Both the position numbers and the translations under genes were made by a program. A stretch of DNA of 20,790 nt from Nanosynbacter sp963540705 (GTDB lineage: Bacteria; Patescibacteriota; Saccharimonadia; Saccharimonadales; Saccharimonadaceae). The DNA is taken from assembly GCA_963540705.1 (NCBI GenBank), contig CAUTQX010000009.1, forward strand, positions 1 through 20,790, read 5' to 3'. Shown piece by piece: positions 6,478-12,971 of this stretch; positions within the stretch are counted from its first letter, which is position 1, and each line of letters begins with the position of its first letter. The notes beneath the pieces were generated by a model. It did not search any database. It was not told the origin of the DNA and saw only the letters and a program-made list of their open reading frames with translations.

Positions 6478-6483
6478 AAAATT

Positions 6484-6936
6484 ATGAAAATCTACCTCGG
6501 ATCTGACCATCGTGGCTTTATGTTGAAGGAAAAAGTTTTTGCTTATTTGGTTAAGAATGGTTATGACGTTCAAGACGTCGGCGGCGTAGAATTAAATCCT
6601 GACGACGATTTTCCGCAATTCGCACAGGCGGCGGCGTTAAAGGTTATTGGCGATGATAGCAAAGATCCGCGTGCGATATTAATTTGCGGCGGCGGACAAG
6701 GAATGTGTATGGCGGCGAACCGATTCAAAGGAATTCGTGCCAGTGTGATTTGGGATGCGTTTGAGGCAAAAATGACGCGCCAAGATAACGATTCGAATGT
6801 TTTATGTTTGCCAGCGCGAGTTTTGGAAGATAACGAATCAGCGTGGAAGGGAATTGTGGAAACGTGGCTGAACACTCCTTACGCAAATGCTCCGCGATTT
6901 AATAGGCGTAATGCGCAATTGGATGAATTATCATGA
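6484..6936 (+). CDS. rpiB: Ribose-5-phosphate isomerase B
   Basis: The 150-residue protein is predicted to interconvert ribose 5-phosphate and ribulose 5-phosphate in the non-oxidative pentose-phosphate pathway. RpiB hallmarks are SDHRGFMLKE near the N-terminus, DDFPQFA at 41-47, the catalytic-base Cys C68 in ICGGGQGM, AANRFKGIRA, and NDSNVLCLPARVL. Two usual residues differ by eye alignment: the CGTG segment reads CGGG, so Thr is lost, and the His before NDANVL, used for ring opening in E. coli RpiB, is Asp here (RQDNDSNVL). The substrate could therefore be a related sugar phosphate. It is the first gene of a four-gene operon; its TGA overlaps the rpe ATG by 4 nt (ATGA). Confidence 0.87.
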   Translation: MKIYLGSDHRGFMLKEKVFAYLVKNGYDVQDVGGVELNPDDDFPQFAQAAALKVIGDDSKDPRAILICGGGQGMCMAANRFKGIRASVIWDAFEAKMTRQDNDSNVLCLPARVLEDNESAWKGIVETWLNTPYANAPRFNRRNAQLDELS

Positions 6937-7583
6937 GTAATTCTGTAATTGCCCCAGCGATTTTGGCGGAAAATGCCGAACAATACAAAGAGCAGGTTAA
7001 TAAAATAACAGGTTTTGCTGAGCGTGTGCATATTGACATTTCTGATGGCGAATTTGCTCCAACTTTGACTGTTGGAATTCCAGAATTATGGGCACCAGAG
7101 GGCTGGACGATTGATATTCACGCAATGGTTAATGATGTTGCTGAATACGTTCCGAAGTTGATCGCCTTAAGGCCGCATATGATTATTATTCACGCAGAGG
7201 CTACTGGTGACGTAAAGACCGCGCTCATGCAGATTCGTCAAGCTGGAATTATGGCGGGATTAGCGTTACTAAAGTCAACGGTTCCGCGAACGGTTGAGGA
7301 ATTGATAAAAATAGCAGATCATGTGATGATTTTTAGCGGTGAGTTGGGGCGATTTGGCGGAACTGCTAGTCTTATGCAACTAGAAAAAATACGACTTATT
7401 AAAGCTATCAACCCCAACGTTGAAATCGGCTGGGATGGAGGAGTGGCGGTAGATAATGCGTATAGTTTGGTTCAGGGTGGCGTTAACGTTTTGAACGTTG
7501 GCGGCGTTATTCAGAAATCGTCAGATCCGCGCACTATTTTCTCCAGATTGCAGCAGGAGATTAATAAAACGAGTGTGCTTTAA
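6933..7583 (+). CDS. rpe: Ribulose-phosphate 3-epimerase-like protein
   Basis: The 216-residue TIM-barrel protein is predicted to interconvert ribulose 5-phosphate and xylulose 5-phosphate. Metal and catalytic residues of the family are in place: His and Asp in RVHIDISDGEFAP, His in DIHAMVND, and the final Asp in GWDGGVAVDNA. The N-terminal IAPAILAEN matches the usual IAPSILS. The segment that normally reads M-x-V-x-P-G-F-G-G-Q and closes over the substrate phosphate is divergent here (IFSGELGRFGGTA). The enzyme class is probable from fold and operon partners, but exact specificity is less sure. Start ATG 6933 overlaps the rpiB stop, and the stop TAA shares its last base with the tktN ATG (TAATG at 7581-7585). 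Confidence 0.8.
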   Translation: MSNSVIAPAILAENAEQYKEQVNKITGFAERVHIDISDGEFAPTLTVGIPELWAPEGWTIDIHAMVNDVAEYVPKLIALRPHMIIIHAEATGDVKTALMQIRQAGIMAGLALLKSTVPRTVEELIKIADHVMIFSGELGRFGGTASLMQLEKIRLIKAINPNVEIGWDGGVAVDNAYSLVQGGVNVLNVGGVIQKSSDPRTIFSRLQQEINKTSVL

Positions 7584-8419
7584 TGGATGTCGACCAAATA
7601 GCGAAATTGAAGAAAATATCGCAACAATTACGAAAGTCTGTTATTTGTGAGTTATCCGAGGCTGGTTCGGGTCATTCTGCTGGGTGTTTGGGTTTTGCTG
7701 ACGTTATGGCGGTTTTGTATTTTCACGCCATGCGATTAGATCCTGAGAATCCAGGCTGGAAAGATCGGGATATTTTCGTGATGAGTAACGGTCATTATGC
7801 GCCGCTTTTATATGCGACGCTGGCGGAGCGGGGATTTTTCGATAAAAAAGAGTTGGCTAATTTGCGAAAATTTGACTCCAAGCTTCAAGGTCATCCAGAA
7901 CGCGGCAGCTTACCGGGAATTGAAACAACTAGCGGTCCTCTGGGTTGCGGTCTAAGTCAGGCGGCCGGCATGGCGTATTCATTGCAATATTTGGGTGGCA
8001 ATTCTGAGCGATTCGTTTACTGTAGTTTGGGCGATGGCGAGCTTGACGAGGGAAATATTTGGGAAGCGGCGATGTTTGCAAAAAAATATGATCTGTCGAA
8101 TTTGATTGCGATTGTTGATAGAAATAATATTCAGATTGGTGGCGATACAGAAAAGGTGATGCCGCTGGGTGAGTTGGCTGATAAATGGCGAAGTTTTGGC
8201 TGGGATACACAGGAGATTGACGGACATAATTATTCGACGATAATTCAGGCGATTGATAAGGCAAAGAATTCTCGTCAACCGAGTGTGATAATTGCGCATA
8301 CAATTCCTGGTCGTGGCGTTGATTTTATGGAATATGATTACCATTGGCATGGAAAATCTCCAAACGCCGAGGAAGCGGAGCGGGCGCTTGCTCAATTGAG
8401 CGAAGGAGGCGGCGAATGA
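7583..8419 (+). CDS. Transketolase, N-terminal (thiamine-pyrophosphate binding) subunit
   Basis: The 278-residue protein holds the pyrophosphate-binding half of transketolase, which moves two-carbon units between sugar phosphates. The segment GSGHSAGCLGFADV (28-41) matches the GSGHPGG-S-LG-x-ADV start, with Pro-Gly replaced by Ser-Ala. The TPP/Mg motif begins at GDG 150-152 and ends at N181 (VDRNN). His in SNGHYAP and the PGIE-x-TSGPLG-x-GLS segment are also present. The C-terminal half is a separate overlapping gene (ATGA at 8416-8419), so the enzyme is a split heteromeric transketolase, as known in archaea, some actinobacteria and CPR bacteria. The two chains together (about 600 residues) approach a fused enzyme of about 650. 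Confidence 0.92.
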   Translation: MDVDQIAKLKKISQQLRKSVICELSEAGSGHSAGCLGFADVMAVLYFHAMRLDPENPGWKDRDIFVMSNGHYAPLLYATLAERGFFDKKELANLRKFDSKLQGHPERGSLPGIETTSGPLGCGLSQAAGMAYSLQYLGGNSERFVYCSLGDGELDEGNIWEAAMFAKKYDLSNLIAIVDRNNIQIGGDTEKVMPLGELADKWRSFGWDTQEIDGHNYSTIIQAIDKAKNSRQPSVIIAHTIPGRGVDFMEYDYHWHGKSPNAEEAERALAQLSEGGGE

Positions 8420-9378
8420 GTTTCTTAATGGAGAATTGGCAGAATTCGGAGCTTGCGGCAATTCGCGTTGGCTTTGGCGAAGGCTTGGTGGATATTGCGA
8501 AGAAAAATAATTTGGTGGTGGCGCTGAGTGCGGATTTAATGGAGAGCGTTGGCTTTGGTAAGTTTTACGAGGAAATCGGGAGTCCGCGGGCAATTGAAGT
8601 TGGCGTGGCGGAGCAAAATTTGGTAACTGTGGCTTCTGGCTTGGCGGCTATGGGCAATATTCCTTTTGCAGCTAGCTATGCGGCGTTTAGCCCGGGGCGG
8701 AATTGGGAACAGATTCGCACGACGATTTGCTTGAATAATCAGCCGGTTAAGCTAGTAGGCTCTCATGCGGGGTTAAATGTCGGTCCAGACGGTGCGACGC
8801 ATCAAATGTTGGAAGATATTGCGCTGATGCGAAGTTTACCTAATATGGTGGTTTTGGCGCCCGGTGATGCTAATGAGGCTAAGCTAATGGCGGCGGCAAT
8901 GGCTGGAGATAAACGCCCGAATTACGTAAGATTGCCGAGAGAAAAAACGCCGCTATTCTTAAATCAATCTACTTTTGAGATTGGAAAAAGCTATACGTTG
9001 AGGTGCGGTAAAGATGTTGCCTTGTTTGGAACTGGTGTGATGACTTATCAATTATTGTTGGCTGCGGAAAAACTGGCGAATGAATATGACATTCAGGCGG
9101 AGGTGATTCATTTTCCGACGATCAAACCGCTGGACGAGGATGCGATACTTGACGCGGCTCAAAAATGCCAAGCTGTTATTACGGCGGAAGAGGGTCAGAT
9201 TACTGGTGGATTTGGCTCAAGCGTGGCGGAAGTTCTTAGTGAGAATTTGCCTGTGAAGATGAAGCGAATTGGTGTTAATGATACATTTGGCGAGTCTGGC
9301 AAAATGTCTGAATTGTGGCAAAAGCACGGTTTGGATGTCGATTCAATTGTTTGTAGTGTTGTCAATTTTCTCCAGTGA
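8416..9378 (+). CDS. Transketolase, C-terminal (pyrimidine-binding) subunit
   Basis: The 320-residue partner chain carries the pyrimidine-binding domain and the C-terminal transketolase domain. The Glu that activates the cofactor is E66 in EVGVAEQN. The segments SYAAFSPGRNWEQIR and SHAGLNVGPDGATHQ match transketolase and DXS-like beta chains, and the C-terminal domain starts near residue 195. I chose ATG 8416 because AAGGAGG (8403-8409) sits 6 nt upstream and the 4-nt ATGA overlap couples it to tktN. The frame is open further left, but that part is out of family. The stop TGA (9376-9378) abuts the minus-strand terminator of cassette B. Confidence 0.92.
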   Translation: MSFLMENWQNSELAAIRVGFGEGLVDIAKKNNLVVALSADLMESVGFGKFYEEIGSPRAIEVGVAEQNLVTVASGLAAMGNIPFAASYAAFSPGRNWEQIRTTICLNNQPVKLVGSHAGLNVGPDGATHQMLEDIALMRSLPNMVVLAPGDANEAKLMAAAMAGDKRPNYVRLPREKTPLFLNQSTFEIGKSYTLRCGKDVALFGTGVMTYQLLLAAEKLANEYDIQAEVIHFPTIKPLDEDAILDAAQKCQAVITAEEGQITGGFGSSVAEVLSENLPVKMKRIGVNDTFGESGKMSELWQKHGLDVDSIVCSVVNFLQ

Positions 9379-9442
9379 AAAACCCGCCAGGAGCTACCGC
9401 CAAGATCTAATTAAAGACCTCAAAGCAAGTAGTCCTGACGGG
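9378..9442 (-). terminator. Long-loop terminator of cassette B
   Basis: On the minus strand CCCGUCAGGA (9442-9433) pairs with UCCUGGCGGG (9392-9383) in a 10-bp stem with one G-U pair, which is a C-A mismatch on the plus strand. UUUUU (9382-9378) follows directly. A few more pairs extend inward across a large loop of about 35 nt. The U-run reaches the last base of the tktC stop codon. Both the wobble and the U-run favour minus-strand use. Confidence 0.75.
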
Positions 9443-9447
9443 CGTGT

Positions 9448-9490
9448 GCTTATCTACGGCCGATCATGATAGGCCATACTGCAGATAAGC
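9448..9490 (-). repeat. Inverted repeat in the 3' end of the cassette B gene
   Basis: GCTTATCT (9448-9455) pairs with AGATAAGC (9483-9490). Inside, GGCC (9458-9461) pairs with GGCC (9472-9475) across an asymmetric internal loop. The hairpin spans the stop codon of the small gene and precedes the terminator. Its role is unknown; it may protect or compact the 3' end of the RNA. Confidence 0.5.
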
Positions 9491-9651
9491 GTGAAAAGGT
9501 AGATACTCCCCAGGGCGAATGTGACAGACTCAAATATGCCACAGCAGTACGCCAAGAGTAATACCAGACACCACCATGCTGCACAGAGCAGTGCAATGAT
9601 AAGTAGACAAGCCTTGCCCATGAAGGACACCGCCCTTACGATTGGATTCAT
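9454..9651 (-). CDS. Small two-helix membrane protein, cassette B
   Basis: This 65-residue protein has no family I recognise. It has a short N-terminus with Arg6 and Lys13, two hydrophobic segments (about 14-38 and 42-59) and a short polar tail (HDRP). It is Cys-rich (C15, C23, C28, C36, C37 and one near the C-terminus), with Trp26-Trp27 in the first helix. Codons tend to end in C or G (four of six Ile are ATC, Arg is AGG/CGG), unlike the surrounding operons. The start is ATG 9651 behind a purine-rich stretch with GAAGAG and AGAGG. The gene has the same promoter type, leader element and orientation as cassette A. The proteins share architecture but little clear residue identity. Function is unknown. 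A non-coding structured RNA is the main alternative, since the 3' end also holds hairpins. Confidence 0.55.
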   Translation of the reverse strand: MNPIVRAVSFMGKACLLIIALLCAAWWCLVLLLAYCCGIFESVTFALGSIYLFTLICSMAYHDRP

Positions 9652-9731
9652 ATTCTCTTCTTCCTCTCCGTGAAGACGTACTCAAAGCTAAAGGGCGACT
9701 TCCACCCTTAGACAAAGCCTCGAGCGAGAGC
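9652..9731 (-). promoter_or_regulatory. Structured 5' leader of cassette B with the shared RNA element
   Basis: The predicted leader of about 80 nt carries AGGGUG (9708-9703) paired with CGCCCU (9697-9692) around the loop GAAGU. One extra A-U pair is possible outside (9709 with 9691), and the U-G pair is valid only on the minus strand. An outer pairing of GCUC upstream with GAGU downstream resembles the outer stem of cassette A. A CUUCAC segment follows in both leaders, shifted by 5 nt. Confidence 0.65.
9681..9708 (-). repeat. Shared 28-nt leader element, copy B
   Basis: This copy is identical to 6314-6341 at 27 of 28 positions; the one change is in the hairpin loop. The flanking sequence is otherwise different, apart from the promoter boxes and a CUUCAC segment. 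Confidence 0.9.
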
Positions 9732-9737
9732 CATTTT

Positions 9738-9766
9738 ATGTTACCACCAAAACAACATGATGTCAA
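9738..9766 (-). promoter_or_regulatory. Promoter of cassette B
   Basis: On the minus strand a consensus -35 TTGACA (9766-9761), a 17-nt spacer and a -10 TAACAT (9743-9738) give a start site near 9731. It lies back-to-back with the fba promoter, whose -35 starts at 9772. Confidence 0.65.
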
Positions 9767-9771
9767 TTCTC

Positions 9772-9800
9772 TTGGCATAGCGGGCGGTAATTGATATAAT
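9772..9800 (+). promoter_or_regulatory. Promoter of the fba-pfkB operon
   Basis: TTGGCA (9772-9777), a 17-nt spacer and a perfect TATAAT (9795-9800) precede a leader of about 20 nt with Shine-Dalgarno AGGGGG (9816-9821) before ATG 9826. Confidence 0.75.
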
Positions 9801-9825
9801 TACCATAAGTATTTTAGGGGGCAGT

Positions 9826-10737
9826 ATGGGATTATCGATTTCAGAGATTCGGAAAAACACGACACGGGCGCGTCATTTAATGCAGCGGACACGGGCGCAG
9901 CGTTTTGCGGTTGGGGCGTTTAATATTGACAATCAAGAGACGCTGATTGCGGTGGCACGCGCGGCGCAAAAACTCCAATCGCCAGTGTTGGTTGAGGTTT
10001 CTGATGCCGAAGTGAAGGCTATGGGTCTAGAGAACGTTCGCGATTTGGTGGACAATTATAAAGCTGAGTACGGAATTGAAATGTATTTGAATCTGGACCA
10101 CGGTCCGACAGTTGAGGGCTGTAAACGAGCGATTGACGCAGGGTACGAGTTTATCCATATTGATATTTCTCAGGCAAATCATAATGCTTCTGATGAGGAA
10201 ATTATTGCGAAGACCCGTGAAGTTGTCGAGTATGCCAAGTTTACTGGCGCGCTAGTGGAATCTGAGCCGCATTATTTTGGCGGGAGTTCAAATGTCCATA
10301 CGGAAGATATAAATTACGAGGAAATAAAAAAGACTTTTTCCACGCCAGAGGGTGCGCGTGCGTTTGTCGAGGCGACTGGAATTGATACTTTTGCGGCGGC
10401 GATTGGCAATTTGCATGGCAAATATCCAGTTCCGAAAGTGTTGGATTTGGATTTGTTGGCTGACATTCGTGAGGCGATTCATTGCCAGATTTCGTTGCAC
10501 GGTGGGTCTGGCACGCCGCTGCATTATTTTGAGGATGCTGCGAAAATTGGCGTTTCTAAAATCAATATCAATTCTGATATGCGCTATGCTTTCCGAACGA
10601 CTTTGGAGAAAACCTTGCGAGAAAATCCAAATGAGTACGCTATTGTTAAATTAATGCCGCCAGTTTATGCCGCTGTACAGGAAGTGGTGGAGTCGAAGAT
10701 TAAGGCGTTTAATTCCGTGCGAAAGGCGGTGGTTTAA
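9826..10737 (+). CDS. fba: Class II fructose-bisphosphate aldolase
   Basis: The 303-residue zinc enzyme is predicted to interconvert fructose 1,6-bisphosphate with dihydroxyacetone phosphate and glyceraldehyde 3-phosphate. Class II residues are visible: catalytic D91 and zinc ligand H92 in NLDHG (the usual preceding His is Asn), E147 in VESEPHYFGG, zinc ligand H197 in GNLHGKY, and H225 in LHGGSGTP. The phosphate-binding KININSDMR segment follows. The N-terminus (GAFNIDNQET) is typical. A tagatose-bisphosphate aldolase of the same family cannot be excluded. It opens an operon with pfkB, and its TAA shares a base with the pfkB ATG. This gene order suggests that the kinase makes the aldolase substrate. 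Confidence 0.93.
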   Translation: MGLSISEIRKNTTRARHLMQRTRAQRFAVGAFNIDNQETLIAVARAAQKLQSPVLVEVSDAEVKAMGLENVRDLVDNYKAEYGIEMYLNLDHGPTVEGCKRAIDAGYEFIHIDISQANHNASDEEIIAKTREVVEYAKFTGALVESEPHYFGGSSNVHTEDINYEEIKKTFSTPEGARAFVEATGIDTFAAAIGNLHGKYPVPKVLDLDLLADIREAIHCQISLHGGSGTPLHYFEDAAKIGVSKININSDMRYAFRTTLEKTLRENPNEYAIVKLMPPVYAAVQEVVESKIKAFNSVRKAVV

Positions 10738-11699
10738 TGGCAAAAATTATCACCGTTGGTGCGGCTATCCAAGATGTTTTTTTGAGTCAATCAGACGCAC
10801 TGACGCCAGTTTGCGAAAGTCCGGAACATTGTTTTGCGCGATTGGATTTGGGTGCAAAAGCTGATGTAAACCAGATTCATTTTTCGACTGGCGGTGGCGC
10901 TACAAACGCCGCGGTAACGTTTTCCAGGCAAGGGCATTATGCTAGTTTTATGGGCGCAATTGGTCATGACCCAGCAGGTCAAGCGGTGATTGCTGACTTG
11001 GATAAAGAAAATATTGATACACACTTGGTGCGATATTCGCCAAAATACAGCACGGGATATTCAGTGCTGCTGCTGGCTTCAAATGGCGAGCGAACGATTT
11101 TAACATACCGCGGTGCTTCAACGCATTATCATGAGGCGGATTTTGATTTGTCTGAAGAGGACGCGGATTGGCTATACGTTTCAACTTTGGCGGGAAATAT
11201 GCCGATGCTCCATAAATTATTCCAGCAAGCTAAGCGCCGCGATATGAAAATCTGTTTTAATCCTGGAAAGAAAGAGCTGGCGCAAAAGGATAAATTGCTG
11301 GGATTATTGTCTGATGTTGACGTTTTAACTCTGAACAAAGAAGAAATGCAGCAATTGGTATCTGGCGAGGATTTGGAGGCCTTGGTTAGGAGAGGTTTGA
11401 GATTAGTTCCGGTCGTTTTGGTGACGGACGGCATAAACGGCTCAATTGCAAGCGACGGAAAAACTATCGTTCGGGCTTTAATGTATGACGATAGACCGTC
11501 AATTGACAGAACTGGTGCTGGAGATGCGTTTGCGTCGGGATTTTTGAGCGAATGGGCGCGAAGCGGTAATTTGAAAAACTCTGTGATTATGGGCAGCGCG
11601 AATGCCAGTTCGGTGGTTATGAAAATTGGAGCAAAGGCTGGAATTTTATATGCTGGCACAGTGCTTCATGCTATGCCAATTCAAGAAAGGGAATTATAA
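10737..11699 (+). CDS. PfkB-family sugar or sugar-phosphate kinase
   Basis: The 320-residue ribokinase-fold enzyme transfers phosphate from ATP to a sugar, sugar phosphate or nucleoside. Motif 1 is GGGATNAAVTFSRQG (52-66). The C-terminal signature is DRTGAGDAFASGF (257-269) with catalytic base D263. The N-x-x-E motif appears as LNKEE near 199-203. An insert at about 23-45 precedes motif 1. Substrate cannot be read with certainty. It overlaps fba by one base and sits near rpiB-rpe-transketolase, so fructose 6-phosphate kinase (Pfk-2 type) or ribokinase are the leading options; adenosine kinase is another member of the family. No PfkA-type enzyme is seen in this window. The TAA shares its last base with the next ATG (TAATG, 11697-11701). 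Confidence 0.85.
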   Translation: MAKIITVGAAIQDVFLSQSDALTPVCESPEHCFARLDLGAKADVNQIHFSTGGGATNAAVTFSRQGHYASFMGAIGHDPAGQAVIADLDKENIDTHLVRYSPKYSTGYSVLLLASNGERTILTYRGASTHYHEADFDLSEEDADWLYVSTLAGNMPMLHKLFQQAKRRDMKICFNPGKKELAQKDKLLGLLSDVDVLTLNKEEMQQLVSGEDLEALVRRGLRLVPVVLVTDGINGSIASDGKTIVRALMYDDRPSIDRTGAGDAFASGFLSEWARSGNLKNSVIMGSANASSVVMKIGAKAGILYAGTVLHAMPIQEREL

Positions 11700-12178
11700 T
11701 GGCACAAAATTTGGGGAAATTGTTGGGTGATGACGTGAAGAAACGCCGAGCGTTGACAGAGCTCAGGCAGATGACTAGGGATGATAGCGATGTGCGATTG
11801 ATTGCGGAGATATTAGCCAGAGCGCACTCGATTATTCGATCTCTAGGTCTGGATCCGTCAAACGCTACGGCGGAAGAGATCTATCAATCACTAATGGCCA
11901 TTGCACCGAAAGTGGATAAATGGGCGCCGTTCAAAGCTTCTGAATGGGTACTTTTGGACGTTGATGGGCAAGTGATTTCGTTTAATCCGATTGACATTAT
12001 AAATAACTATCACTGCCAGTTACCTCTGGGAAAGCAGCAAACAACGTATGGTAAGCGAGGCCTAGGGTTTGAGATTACGCGCCGATATAAAAACCACCCG
12101 CGCACGTATAATCCGGCTGTAGAGCGAGTCGTTTGTCAAGGTGGGATTTGTTGGATTGAACCGAAACCTAAGAAATAG
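11699..12178 (+). CDS. Unknown protein at the end of the fba-pfkB operon
   Basis: I do not recognise this 159-residue soluble protein. The first 70 residues are helical in character (KKRRALTELRQMTRDD and LIAEILARAHSIIRSLG). The C-terminal half is richer in aromatic and basic residues and ends RVVCQGGICWIEPKPKK, with a C-x4-C pair near the end. No membrane segment or catalytic motif stands out. The ATG overlaps the pfkB stop by one base, so co-translation is likely, and a link to sugar-phosphate metabolism is inferred from position only. The stop TAG (12176-12178) directly abuts the stop of the convergent LOG gene with no gap and no terminator. Confidence 0.75.
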   Translation: MAQNLGKLLGDDVKKRRALTELRQMTRDDSDVRLIAEILARAHSIIRSLGLDPSNATAEEIYQSLMAIAPKVDKWAPFKASEWVLLDVDGQVISFNPIDIINNYHCQLPLGKQQTTYGKRGLGFEITRRYKNHPRTYNPAVERVVCQGGICWIEPKPKK

Positions 12179-12847
12179 CTATCGGTCGCAACAAGTTCGC
12201 TGATTTTTAATTAGATTAACCACCTCTGGAATATCTTCGGTAATTGTGTAGGTTTTTTCATCGCCGTCAGATATTAGCTTGTTTGGTAGCATGTTGTCGC
12301 GAACAAAATCATCCCATTTACCCCAGAATTTTTTATCAAACAGGATAATTGGCACTGGCGCCATTTTCTTAGTTTGTGTCAATGTGATAATCTCACAAAT
12401 TTCATCCATCGTGCCGAATCCGCCAGGGAAACAGACGTACGCGTCAGCCAGAAGCGTCATAACGATTTTTCGTGGCGCGAAGTGAGTGAATGCGAACGAA
12501 TCTGTCGTGTAGTTGTTTAAGGATTGCTCGTGTGGCAAGCGAATGTTGAATCCGACTGATTTTCCGCCAGCTTCCATAGCGCCACGGTTTGCCGCTTCCA
12601 TAATTCCGCCACCACCGCCGGTGATAATCGTATAGCCCTCTTTGGCTAATTGAAATGCTAAGTCTTTGGCTTTTTGATAATATTCATTATCTTCAGTTAT
12701 CCTGGCTGATCCAAAAAAAGTCACGGTTTTATGATATTTTTGGAGAATTTCATAGCCAGCATGGATTTCGTCATCAACTTTTCCTAATCTGAACATCGCA
12801 GCTTGAAGTTGTAATTCGCGCGGAATACAAACGTTTTTCGGTGTCAT
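12179..12847 (-). CDS. LOG-family (TIGR00730-type) Rossmann-fold protein
   Basis: The 222-residue protein belongs to the family that includes cytokinin riboside 5'-monophosphate phosphoribohydrolase (LOG), which cleaves nucleoside 5'-monophosphates to base and ribose 5-phosphate. The signature PGG-x-GT-x-x-E is present as PGGFGTMDE. The N-terminal nucleotide-binding glycine run is TGGGGGIMEAANRGA, and FFGSARITED is typical. In bacteria many members have poorly known substrates, so nucleotide salvage is an inference. The start ATG 12847 has Shine-Dalgarno AAGGAT 5 nt upstream and its own promoter. It is divergent from the gene at 12972. The C-terminal residues CCDR are unusual for the family but need not matter. 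Confidence 0.88.
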   Translation of the reverse strand: MTPKNVCIPRELQLQAAMFRLGKVDDEIHAGYEILQKYHKTVTFFGSARITEDNEYYQKAKDLAFQLAKEGYTIITGGGGGIMEAANRGAMEAGGKSVGFNIRLPHEQSLNNYTTDSFAFTHFAPRKIVMTLLADAYVCFPGGFGTMDEICEIITLTQTKKMAPVPIILFDKKFWGKWDDFVRDNMLPNKLISDGDEKTYTITEDIPEVVNLIKNQRTCCDR

Positions 12848-12882
12848 TATAATCCTTTTTATTTTATGATTTTAACTTCATT

Positions 12883-12911
12883 ACTATATCATAAAATGCC
12901 TATGGTTACAA
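12883..12911 (-). promoter_or_regulatory. Promoter of the LOG-family gene
   Basis: On the minus strand TTGTAA (12911-12906), a 17-nt spacer and TATAGT (12888-12883) precede a leader of about 30 nt ending in a Shine-Dalgarno. It is back-to-back with the promoter at 12916. Confidence 0.55.
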
Positions 12912-12915
12912 TACG

Positions 12916-12944
12916 TTGACGGTAAATAATCCATCATATACAAT
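12916..12944 (+). promoter_or_regulatory. Promoter of the anchored-protein gene at 12972
   Basis: TTGACG (12916-12921), a 17-nt spacer and TACAAT (12939-12944) are followed by Shine-Dalgarno GGAGGT (12962-12967) and ATG 12972. Confidence 0.65.
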
Positions 12945-12971
12945 CAAAGCATAATCTAAACGGAGGTTTTT

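Noticed and set aside
5901..6483. Known structural RNAs (tmRNA, RNase P, SRP, 6S) in the two gene-poor gaps
   Set aside because: None of the conserved sequence blocks I know for these RNAs was seen on either strand; the shared element is embedded in a leader before a reading frame.
9462..9470. Nine-base GATCATGAT shared by both cassette genes (also near 6220)
   Set aside because: A palindromic nine-mer match between two regions of about 500 nt is expected about once by chance, and its position differs in the two genes.
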